From: Lineus longissimus
Lineage: Eukaryota > Nemertea > Pilidiophora > Heteronemertea > Lineidae
DNA: 64,000 nucleotides
Direction of reading: 5' to 3'
NCBI RefSeq assembly: GCF_910592395.1
Contig: NC_088315.1
Span: 14,737,808-14,801,807 of the forward strand
The translations under genes were made by a program, and so were the position numbers. The notes beneath the pieces were generated by a model. The model was not told the DNA's origin. It saw only the letters and a list, made by a program, of their open reading frames with translations, and ran no database searches. This document shows, one piece after another, positions 31,152 to 38,769 of this stretch; within the stretch, counting starts at the first letter, position 1; each line of letters starts with the position of its first letter.

Positions 31152-32273
31152 TCATTTCAATGATTTGATATCAGAAACTGGTAACCATTCATTGAACTTA
31201 TCACTGTAACCCTTCCACTTCACTAATCCGTATTTCTTGCCTTTACTGGTCTTGTACCTTAGGATTTTCTCGATCTTGTACTCTAGCTGGTCAGGATTAG
31301 GAACATAGCTCAATTCCTCTTCATAGAAATATCCTTGAATTTCTTCTTTGTGGTAATCCTCAAGCTTGTAGACGATAGGGTGAGTAAAGATGATCTGTTT
31401 GATTTGGAACACCTCCTCAGTGTAGTTGGGCATGTAACCTTTACCGAAAATGGACTTGTACTTTGAAATTCTTACACTGTCACATACTTTGTACTTTGGA
31501 TCACCAAATGTCTCTTTGAGGTGAAGACCGTAAAGATTGTACCACACTATTCCTTCGTTTTCCATCTTTCTGGCGTCTACAGGTTTCATACCTATTGATG
31601 AGTGAAATGTGTTATTGTAGCCGCTGACCAGGTCATCCAGAACGTCAATCCACTTGTCAGTCTCCTTAGCGGTGAAATAACGCCACATTTTTTCTTTAAG
31701 GGTTCTATTGAATCTCTCTACTACTGCTGCCTTCTTATCAGATTTTGTGGAGAACCATTCTATGTCATTTTCTGTTAAGAGTTCCTTGAAGTGTTTGTTG
31801 TAAAATTCTTTACCGTCATCAAACTGGATTTTCGTTGGTTTTGCTTCCTCAAATATCACTTTAAATGCATCTCTGATTTCTTCTCCCCTCTTACTCTTAA
31901 CTGCTAGAGCCCAAGAAAAACGACTAAATAGATCTATGACTGTTAAAATGAATCTGTTGCCTTTATTTTGTTTCTCGAATTTTTGCATGTCAACCAGATC
32001 TGCTTGCCATTGTTGATCGATGTACGATACCATTGTCTTCCTGAAGGTGAATTTCTTAATGGCCGGTTTGTGTAGTTGGTGAGTTGGTAGTGTTTCTAGA
32101 AATTCTTTCACTTCTTTTTGTTTAATAAGTTTTCCTGAGCTCTGCTCTCGTGACAAAGTCATATCTTCCTTGACCTGTTTCCAGATTTTACTCAAAGAAC
32201 TGTAAGCCACGGGACTCTCGGGGTTGTAGTACAAATCCCTTAGATACTGCTGTGTGTCATCCTTTACATTCAT
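31152..32273 (-). CDS. int: Polinton integrase (rve) with C-terminal chromodomain
   Basis: 373 residues, intact. rve core: Asp92 in QQWQADLVDM, Asp153 in FDDGKEFYN, Glu186 in VVERFNRTLKEK, the retroviral-type DDE triad that inserts element ends and makes the 6-bp duplications. The C-terminus is a chromodomain (EYKIEKILRYKTSKGKKYGL, then WKGYSDKFNEWLP), known in related integrases to bind modified histone H3 and bias insertion. The N-terminus carries a zinc-poor helical lead. Divergent from the ATPase with start codons four bases apart. Copy 6 of the hairpin repeat is in frame at 32137. Confidence 0.95.
   Translation of the reverse strand: MNVKDDTQQYLRDLYYNPESPVAYSSLSKIWKQVKEDMTLSREQSSGKLIKQKEVKEFLETLPTHQLHKPAIKKFTFRKTMVSYIDQQWQADLVDMQKFEKQNKGNRFILTVIDLFSRFSWALAVKSKRGEEIRDAFKVIFEEAKPTKIQFDDGKEFYNKHFKELLTENDIEWFSTKSDKKAAVVERFNRTLKEKMWRYFTAKETDKWIDVLDDLVSGYNNTFHSSIGMKPVDARKMENEGIVWYNLYGLHLKETFGDPKYKVCDSVRISKYKSIFGKGYMPNYTEEVFQIKQIIFTHPIVYKLEDYHKEEIQGYFYEEELSYVPNPDQLEYKIEKILRYKTSKGKKYGLVKWKGYSDKFNEWLPVSDIKSLK
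32137..32160. repeat. Double-hairpin repeat, copy 6 (diverged)
   Basis: gagctctgctctcgtgacaaagtc: first stem intact, second stem degraded. In frame in the integrase, contributing SREQSSG. Confidence 0.65.
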
Positions 32274-32280
32274 TTAAATG
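32271..32280. promoter_or_regulatory. Palindromic divergent start site CATTTAAATG
   Basis: A perfect 10-bp palindrome whose two halves are the start codons of the integrase (left) and ATPase (right). There is no room for a conventional leader, so both genes must be transcribed from signals lying within each other's coding sequence or from this core itself. Confidence 0.8.
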
Positions 32281-32898
32281 AGTGAAGTATTTATTTACGA
32301 GCGACACAATATGTTAATTTCTGGTGTTACCAATTGTGGTAAGACATATTTTGCCCTTGACCTCTTAGAAAAGGAGTATCGGCACAAGTTCCAGAACATA
32401 GTCATTTTCTGTCCAACATATTTCAACAATAAGACATATGAAAGGAAATGGATTTACCAAGACAAGAATGTCTACATAGTTAATCCCGAAGCTGTGGCCA
32501 GTAATTTGGACCTTGTGCTTCAGTTTGCTACTCTGACCTTTGCTGGTTCTAACACATTATTCCTCATTGATGACTGTGCTAATTTGAGAGACACAAAAAA
32601 GAAGGTGTCCGAGTTATGTAATCTTGCCTTTTCCGGCAGGCACTACAATCTCACTGTTTGGTTACTAGTTCAGAAGTACAATTCAGTTGTCAAGGACTAC
32701 AGAGAGAACATAAGAATTTTAGTATTATTTTTTAATAAGGATGAATCAGCCATGAAAGATGCCTTAGAAGAAAACAGTGTTATTCCTAAGGAGAAAAGAC
32801 AGTACTACATAGAAGAACTTAAGATGAAAAAAGGATCAAAACTGATCATTAGATTACAACATCCATTTGGATTTACTCTTTCCCATCAAAAATCTTAG
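32278..32898 (+). CDS. FtsK/HerA-type genome-packaging ATPase
   Basis: 206 residues, intact. Walker A GVTNCGKT at 16-23, Walker B LFLIDDC at 94-100, arginine-containing C-terminal part (SGRHYNLTVWLLVQKYNSVV). This is the A32-like packaging ATPase of Polintons, adintoviruses, virophages and poxviruses, which pumps DNA into capsids. Its length is slightly short of the family norm but no break is visible. It is the only plus-strand gene in the right half and its 3' end overlaps that of the 150-aa gene by 4 bp. Confidence 0.92.
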   Translation: MSEVFIYERHNMLISGVTNCGKTYFALDLLEKEYRHKFQNIVIFCPTYFNNKTYERKWIYQDKNVYIVNPEAVASNLDLVLQFATLTFAGSNTLFLIDDCANLRDTKKKVSELCNLAFSGRHYNLTVWLLVQKYNSVVKDYRENIRILVLFFNKDESAMKDALEENSVIPKEKRQYYIEELKMKKGSKLIIRLQHPFGFTLSHQKS

Positions 32899-33347
32899 TC
32901 CCGCTTCTCATCAATGGTCTTAGTCTTTCTAACCCTAGTAAAATAATAAATTATTAACCCTAAACCACTAAGTCCTAGTCCTAGGTATTCGTATTTCTTC
33001 ATTTCATCACTAGGTTGGTAGTAATCACTTAATTGTGGTCGCTGAGGTAGTACAATAGTTCTTTCTGGATGTAAATGATTGTAAACAGTAAGTGCTGAAT
33101 CAGTATTGTTAAAATCAATAGAAGCGTCTCTTTCTCTCTTTAATTCAAGGTTAACGAAGTCAATGGTACTTTTCCTATGCTCCTCCCATTCTGTGGAGGC
33201 CTTCTGTAATTTCTCCTGAGCCAAATCATGTCTTTTCACTTCAGTCTCATAACCGTTTTTGTCTAGTTTTTTAAAAAGGTAACCGGATCCAGTGAATGCT
33301 AATCCATTGATTATTGCAGATCCAAATAACATGCCAATGCCAGCCAT
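32895..33347 (-). CDS. Conserved Polinton membrane protein (150 aa)
   Basis: N-terminal hydrophobic segment with the family pattern AFTGSGYLFKKLDKNGY, a charged coiled-coil middle (about 40-80) and a C-terminal hydrophobic helix (YLGLGLSGLGLIIYYF) followed by basic residues. I recall close matches in other animal Polintons; role unassigned, probably virion-associated. Start in GAAATTAAATGG. Confidence 0.75.
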   Translation of the reverse strand: MAGIGMLFGSAIINGLAFTGSGYLFKKLDKNGYETEVKRHDLAQEKLQKASTEWEEHRKSTIDFVNLELKRERDASIDFNNTDSALTVYNHLHPERTIVLPQRPQLSDYYQPSDEMKKYEYLGLGLSGLGLIIYYFTRVRKTKTIDEKRD

Positions 33348-33369
33348 TTAATTTCAACGAATTTTAATT

Positions 33370-34137
33370 TCAATGATGTGTCCCTGAGAGCATAGCTCGA
33401 GTTAATACCAATTGGTACTGTACATTATGACCATTAAGATCGATGATGTCACCTTTTTCATCAGTTAAGCGAATATTCAGCTTATTGAATCTTGGTTTAC
33501 AGGGAATTGCTATTGGTTTCTCAAATGTGTATGCTATTAAATCTCCAAAATTAGCTTCCTTTATTGGTCTTGTGGTTAGCACATCAGATGCTTCACCATT
33601 ACTTAATACACTATTAGATTCGATTATGTCACAGTGAAAAACAAAATGGTTAATTGGTCTAAAATTGATGGGTTTCTCGCTTACAACATCATCCTTACTT
33701 TTATTGTCTAAAGGGTAAGGCCATTCTGATTTCATGCCAAATAATTCATTACTTTTACCAAGAAAATAGATCTGATAATGCGCCTCATTTTTTCTCTTTA
33801 GGAAGTGTAAGACGGCCTTACCTGTTGGTTCTTCAAGGTCAAATCTGACAGCACCTCTACTCATACTATTTTCTTTCAACTTATCCGCAAATACTTTTGA
33901 AAAGCTCTGTAGGTCATAGAGACCATCTGGTAGCGTAATCTCTGCCACATCAAACCCCTTAACTTTGATTCGGTTATTCTCCCTGGCTGCACTTATGTTG
34001 TAGAATGTACAAGGTATTACTGCAAAAGTTAAAGTGATGCTACATGCATCCTGAATTTCAGTCTTGAGATTGACTGTTAAATCACTTGAACTCTGATCTG
34101 GATAGTCACTTGAATCTATGTTCATTACAGTAACCAT
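33370..34137 (-). CDS. Penton-like minor capsid protein (single jelly-roll)
   Basis: 255 residues starting MVTVMNIDSSDYPDQSSSDL, with the family features: N-terminal strand, ITLTFAVIPCTFYNIS, ITLPDGLYDLQSF, and C-terminal KPRFNKLNIRLTDEKGD. In Polintons this gene encodes the pentameric single jelly-roll vertex protein paired with the double jelly-roll capsid protein. Intact. Hairpin repeat copy 7 lies at its 3' end (33381-33401). Start codon in TTAAGTAAATGG. Confidence 0.85.
   Translation of the reverse strand: MVTVMNIDSSDYPDQSSSDLTVNLKTEIQDACSITLTFAVIPCTFYNISAARENNRIKVKGFDVAEITLPDGLYDLQSFSKVFADKLKENSMSRGAVRFDLEEPTGKAVLHFLKRKNEAHYQIYFLGKSNELFGMKSEWPYPLDNKSKDDVVSEKPINFRPINHFVFHCDIIESNSVLSNGEASDVLTTRPIKEANFGDLIAYTFEKPIAIPCKPRFNKLNIRLTDEKGDIIDLNGHNVQYQLVLTRAMLSGTHH
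33381..33401. repeat. Double-hairpin repeat, copy 7 (partial)
   Basis: tccctgagagcatagctcgag: the GAGC/GCTC stem plus part of the second stem, located in the last codons and stop region of the penton-like gene. Confidence 0.65.
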
Positions 34138-34194
34138 TTACTTAAGCAAATTTTCGTTTTCAAATTTACCTTTTATCAAATAAGTAAATTATTC

Positions 34195-34431
34195 TTACTT
34201 CATAATATTTCTGGGTAGGATTCCTTGATCGTAAAGGTACTCTAATGTTCCATTACTAATAGCTACAGTTCCACCCAGTTTAAGAATTTCCTCTAGGTTG
34301 GCCTGACTTGGGGGACCAATATTGATTCTCAAGAACCTTTTCAGTAACATAGAGTAACCAATTGTTGTTGATGCCAACAGTAAACTTTGATACAGTGTAT
34401 TTATGATATCTTTCTTTCCTGGTGTATCCAT
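34195..34431 (-). CDS. Small conserved Polinton membrane protein (78 aa)
   Basis: One or two hydrophobic segments (LYQSLLLASTTIGYSMLLKR and LGGTVAISNGTLEYL) and the end LPRNIMK. Matches in size, layout and position (between penton-like and capsid genes) a small protein I recall from other animal Polintons. Start in TAAGTAATTAAATGG. Function unknown. Confidence 0.65.
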   Translation of the reverse strand: MDTPGKKDIINTLYQSLLLASTTIGYSMLLKRFLRINIGPPSQANLEEILKLGGTVAISNGTLEYLYDQGILPRNIMK

Positions 34432-34510
34432 TTAATTACTTAGAAAATCACTAGTAAAACTCATTTATCTAGTATTCAGTGCTGGAGTGAACTTTTGTTC
34501 TTGCAACACC

Positions 34511-35767
34511 TTAGTGTTGGAGTGAAGCAATCTGAGAATTCTGGATGTTTACCTGGGCGTCAGAAACCACGAATATGTGCATTTTGTATGGTCCCTTTCC
34601 AGATTTCTTTGTAATAGATAATTGAATACCATCTTTTGTGTTCTGGAGCTTCTTTCCTGATCCGTGTAGACGATTATCTTCAGAAGTTCTCAGGTCCAAC
34701 CATAAACCATAGTGATTAGAATCACCATAGTATTTCTCCATGGTCATGTTACAGTCATGAGTTTTCTTCAAATCTTCAGACATAAAATGTTTCTTGATCT
34801 CCTCCCATTGATCCATCATTCTCATTCCTTCTGGGAACACCTGATTGGCAACACCCTCTATTGTGATCTGCACTTTACTTATGTTAGGGTTTTCAAACTT
34901 CTCTGAATCTCTAGCTCCATCTACATAGTCAGACACAAATAGTAATAATAATCCTTTAATAGACATTCTTGGAAAGTTGATGTTCTCATTAATTAGTGTT
35001 TCATTAGCAGTAACATTGACTGTCTTAAAATGGTCTACCCAATCATAAAATATTGAGAATCCAGAATTGTACTTGTTACTCAATTGACTAGCAATCATTT
35101 TGTTGGTTACGGTATCATATTCAAAACAAATATTCTCTAGTTTGTAGCCCATACTTGCTGTGGTTGCGGTAACTATGATCTCTTCCTTTGGTGCTAATGT
35201 GATTTCAATGATAACATCTTCTTGAATTGGAAACTTGTAAAATGGAGCATGATGATGGAATAGTTCAAAATCTAATGGTATTTTGTACTTCTTGTCAAAC
35301 ACTTTCTTTAAAGTCTTTTCATTAGCTGTTTCTCCAGTGACATCAGCTTCAGCGACTCCTGATCTTAATTCTCTAAGATTTTCTGATTGAATACCCTGAA
35401 AAACTCTATCATTTCTTTCTTCTCCAGTTAGCCACAGATCTTTAAATGTAGAATAATGACTGTATTCGTCAAGGTCAAATATCTGCTCTGTTCCCCACTT
35501 AACCACCATCTTTGAAATCAGGTTTCTACCAAGATTATTTACAACACTATTTTTAGAATCACCAGAAATGGTTACATCAGCAGACAGATAAAGAGATTTA
35601 GGTACAAAGAATGTATTCTCTCGCAATGCCGGTATTCTAACATACAAAGTTTCTTTGGGGTTAGCAGATGAGGGGTTATGAGTAATGATATGATGCTGCC
35701 TCTCAGCTTTCAAACCAAGTGGAATCTTATGTGCCCTTTCGGTATTTAATAAATATCCTGTTGCCAT
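34511..35767 (-). CDS. Double jelly-roll major capsid protein
   Basis: 418 residues, intact. Recognised by the N-terminal HKIPLGLKAERQHHIITHNP, the strand VRIPALRENTFFVPKSLYLS, NNLGRNLISKMVVKWG, ELFHHHAPFYKFPIQEDVII and the C-terminal KSGKGPYKMHIFVVSDAQVN. These fit the Polinton capsid protein, which forms trimeric hexon-like capsomers. Preceded by ACTAGTAAATAAATAG and the start codon. Together with the penton-like protein and ATPase it gives this copy an apparently complete shell and packaging set. Confidence 0.93.
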   Translation of the reverse strand: MATGYLLNTERAHKIPLGLKAERQHHIITHNPSSANPKETLYVRIPALRENTFFVPKSLYLSADVTISGDSKNSVVNNLGRNLISKMVVKWGTEQIFDLDEYSHYSTFKDLWLTGEERNDRVFQGIQSENLRELRSGVAEADVTGETANEKTLKKVFDKKYKIPLDFELFHHHAPFYKFPIQEDVIIEITLAPKEEIIVTATTASMGYKLENICFEYDTVTNKMIASQLSNKYNSGFSIFYDWVDHFKTVNVTANETLINENINFPRMSIKGLLLLFVSDYVDGARDSEKFENPNISKVQITIEGVANQVFPEGMRMMDQWEEIKKHFMSEDLKKTHDCNMTMEKYYGDSNHYGLWLDLRTSEDNRLHGSGKKLQNTKDGIQLSITKKSGKGPYKMHIFVVSDAQVNIQNSQIASLQH

Positions 35768-35840
35768 TTTCTATTTATTTACTAGTAAAATTATGTGGAC
35801 TTTGAAGATCACTCATTTCGCAAACGTAGTAATCAATAAG

Positions 35841-35928
35841 ATTCTCTTAGAAGAGAATAACTAGGTCATTGGATTCTCTTCTAAGAGAATATCTAGGTCA
35901 GATTGATTGGATTCTCTTCTAAGAGAGT
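35841..35928. repeat. Three 18-bp palindromes near the right end of the Polinton
   Basis: attctcttagaagagaat at 35841, attctcttctaagagaat at 35873, and attctcttctaagagagt at 35911, spaced 32 and 38 bp and joined by ctaggtca-containing spacers. They lie 74 bp upstream of the capsid start codon and outside all genes. Candidate binding sites for an initiator or transcription factor. Confidence 0.85.
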
Positions 35929-36041
35929 CACTTACTGCGTAATGACTTAATTGGATTTTCCTCGTATTGGCTGGTTTACGAGGAAGTGTTTTCCCCGTAA
36001 TACGATCGATATTTTGTTAAAGCTGACAGATTTCTACAGTA

Positions 36042-36222
36042 TATTCCCTCACCATTTCATTGCAACGCTTCACTGGGAATCTCATGAATGATAGAAAGTG
36101 TGTATTGTGGTGGATTGGTTCTTTGGGGTTGTAGGCTTATTTGGGGCAAAAGACCTGTAAGGTCTTTGGTCAAAAGGGCCTAAAGCATAACCTAGTTCCT
36201 ACCATCGCAATATACACTTTCT
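36042..36222. repeat. Polinton right terminal inverted repeat (181 bp)
   Basis: Reverse complement of 22925-23117 apart from the terminal hairpin bases and the 12-bp duplication on the left. Ends in CT at 36222. Confidence 0.95.
36093..36222. repeat. Hairpin within the right terminal repeat (130 nt)
   Basis: Inner AGAAAGTGTGTATTG pairs with the terminus, which reads AGAAAGTGTATATTG from outside in: 14 of 15 match. The left terminus reads AGAATATATGTATTG, so each end agrees with its own inner arm, not with the other end. Confidence 0.85.
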
Positions 36223-36228
36223 AACATT
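36223..36228. repeat. Target site duplication, right (AACATT)
   Basis: Copy of 22919-22924. It lies in BEL/Pao protease codons (ANV) that continue on the far side of the element. Confidence 0.95.
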
Positions 36229-36982
36229 TGCTCCAATGAGTAGTTGCACTTGACCTTCAGAAGGGTATTGCCGGTAGATTCCCTCCAGATGACTTGTTAT
36301 TGAGGTTGGTTTCTGTTTATAACGAGGCACAGCATAAATTTAATCAACCCGTATGCTCTTCTCACTACAACCATTGTCACAGGGGATAACTTCTGTAGCA
36401 AACTTTAACATCTCTCGCTGTTGACCGCGAGCTTCTACTGTCCCAAGACTTAAACGTTCCACTTGACCTTGAACTTGAAGCTGACTAGCCAATTCTGTAC
36501 TACAAAGTGACGTCTGCGATCCAGGGTCCAACAAGGCAAAGGTTCGAACAGCATTTCCATCTGAGCTGTTGATGGTCACGGGAACAACTTGTAGTAGGAC
36601 TGACTCATCAGTTGTCCTGCTATCAGTAAATGTAGATGTGCGAGACTGAAAGGGGCGAAGCGGCAACATTCAAGGCTGAGCTGGTAACTTTTGGCCTTGT
36701 TGTAGTCAGGCTTGTAGCAGTGCTTGTAGTAGTGAGGGGAAAAACTCTGGCACTTCCATGTAACAGTCGATAATGTTTCGCAGTGCATCCATTCTCACCA
36801 CATAGCTTGGATTTATGACAATGGCGACTCCTGTGACCAGCAACGAGATATGAAAAACATAAGTTCTTATCAGCTGCAACTCGTGCTCTCTCTGAAGGTG
36901 TTTTTTCCATGAATTTAGGACATTGGCCAATTTTATGACTCTGCTTACACTCTGGGCAAACGTGGACATGTACGTTTGACTG
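36229..36982 (-). pseudogene. BEL/Pao zinc-knuckle and protease region
   Basis: Minus strand. CPECKQSHKIGQCPKF (36905-36960) is a CCHC knuckle, followed by a second Cys/His cluster (CHKSKLCGENGCTAKHYRLL), then the aspartic protease: VRTFALLDPGSQTSLCSTEL with active-site Asp in LLDPGSQ, and finally QVQLLIGAN at the Polinton junction. Several frame changes and a stop near 36340 show decay. The gag continues beyond the MITE at 37953. Confidence 0.85.
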
Positions 36983-36984
36983 TA

Positions 36985-37950
36985 CAGTCCTTCAAAAAAG
37001 TAAATGGACACACAAAAATCAAATTTTCTTGAAAACGGCTGGTGATAAATCGATTCGGTTTGCTGCATTTGATAGGACATTTAGTTGTGCATCATGGTAT
37101 CTACCACATAAAAATTAGCCATTTCATCTAATACCGACTTTTATTGATTTACAAAAGGCCCCAAAATCAACTTTTTCGTTTCCGATTTTTTTCGTACTTT
37201 TTCTTGATAGGATGAATCACCATGATGAAAAACCCACGTCCCCATCAAGGTGATGAAAATATCTTGTGTTAATTGGTGGGAAAACAGCATTTTATGTCAA
37301 AATTTTGCACCTTGTTTATTGACTTTGGAATTACTTTGGAGAAGTCGACCATAGCCAATTATGTCAGTTTCAACATGCAGCCCGAGTGTTAATTCCTTAT
37401 TGGCTGAGGTTTTGAATGGGGGTGGAAATGTTGTTAACATTGATGTATTGTAAACGCGAGGGTAAAGTAATATTGGTGAACCCATTGTCCAGCTGCCAAA
37501 TCCAGGCCTGGGAGAGCTATTCATAGGCATATTAAACAAGGCCATTGAAATGGTGACATGATTCCGGTTGTCTGGGCCAGGTGAATAATATCAAGGGGGC
37601 ATCTCCGCAGTAGAAGACCGGGTAAAAAAACCCTTTTGCACAAATGGGTTAATAAGTTGCAGATTCAAGTGAAAACTGTGGAATTTCTTAGATATTCACT
37701 CATAACTCAACAGAAGCTTCTAGTCAATATAAAATTTGCCCCCAAAAAATGTGTGATAAAAAAGTTGATTTTGGGACCTTTCATAAATCGAAAAAATTGA
37801 CTTATAGGTAAAATAGCAAATTTCCAAGTGGTAGATATCATGATGCACAACTAAATGCCCTATCAAATGCAGCAAACCGCATCGATTTATCACCAGCCGT
37901 TTTCAAGAAAATTTGATTTTTGTGTGTCCATTTACTTTTTTGAAGGACTG
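36985..37950. mobile_element. 966-bp MITE with ~200-bp TIRs, TA target duplication
   Basis: cagtccttcaaaaaagtaaa at the left end is inverted at the right end (tttacttttttgaaggactg), and similarity continues inward for roughly 200 bp on each side (to the ccccaaaatcaactttttcg block). Flanked by TA on both sides, within BEL gag, where the coding sequence resumes exactly. TA target and cag ends fit the Tc1/mariner superfamily. No transposase. Confidence 0.9.
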
Positions 37951-37952
37951 TA

Positions 37953-38640
37953 CATCAGGCTGTTGTGAAACAGTCGCAAGCGCAGTAACCGCATGATTGT
38001 TCGATGACACTGACGATGTCCATTTTTTACGAGCTGTTGGCGCCGGGCAGCATTGCGCTATTTTTACTTGCTGTTGCAACCATTTATCAAAGTCTTTCAA
38101 GTTTGGGCGGGAACCAATTTCAACGACACCTTTTCCCCAATCTCGCTTAAGTTCAGGCGGCAATTTCAGGGCTAGGCGACGCAAGTTTTCTGCACTGTTG
38201 ATATCACCAGTATAGCCTAAGCTTTCTAACGTGGTAATCACGCAGTGAAGAGTTGCACTAAATTTCTCAATCGCTTGATGGTCAATTTGATTATTAGCGG
38301 GAAGCGTGAACACAGTGCCAAGCGTGGCATGAACGATATCTTCTCTCTTCCAAAGCGCACCTTTAGTGCATCCAATGCAGCTTGGTAAAGATCACCATTA
38401 AACATCATTCCAGAAATAATCTGTTCTGCAATCCCTGCAATGGCCGACTGCAAGTGTGTCATCTTTTCGGTGTTTGTCAGCGAGGGTTGGCTATCGATGA
38501 GTGCTTTGAATTACTCGAACCATCTTGGCCATTCAGCACTTTTGCCAGAGAATTTAGGCAGCTGGATCTTTGGAAGCGACTTTGGAAATGGTGAGCGTAG
38601 AGGAGCTGGGGCAGGGGTAGGCCTATTATGCTTGTGGTCT
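37953..38640 (-). pseudogene. BEL/Pao Gag (DUF1759-type), broken
   Basis: Minus-strand frames give the Gag core: KSAEWPRWFE, MTHLQSAIAGIAEQIISGMM, YQAALDALKVRFGRE and FSATLHCVITTLESLGYTGD, then LRRLALKLPPELKRDWGK. BEL Gag packages element RNA. A stop near 38513 and a frame change near 38330 show decay. The C-terminus runs directly into the MITE at 37951, with the zinc knuckle on the far side. Confidence 0.85.
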
Positions 38641-38769
38641 TGACAAATAGGGTCCTTGAAATTGCAGTCTTCAATCCATTTTTCAACATCATCAAAATCT
38701 TCATCCCTATCAACATAAAAACGGGATCAACACGAGGATTTGATTGTGGTTGTTGTTATCTTGTATACT

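Larger units (their letters stand above)
22925..36222. mobile_element. Polinton/Maverick virus-like transposon, 13,298 bp
   Basis: Defined by AG...CT ends, terminal inverted repeats (22925-23117 and 36042-36222) and a 6-bp duplication. It carries the diagnostic gene set: PolB, chromodomain integrase, packaging ATPase, double jelly-roll capsid protein and penton-like protein. No Ulp1/adenain-type maturation protease was found, and PolB is truncated at both ends and frameshifted, so the copy is probably non-autonomous. Base composition is clearly more AT-rich than its surroundings. Genes point inward from both ends and change strand at ~28.97 kb, with one isolated plus-strand gene (ATPase). Confidence 0.97.
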
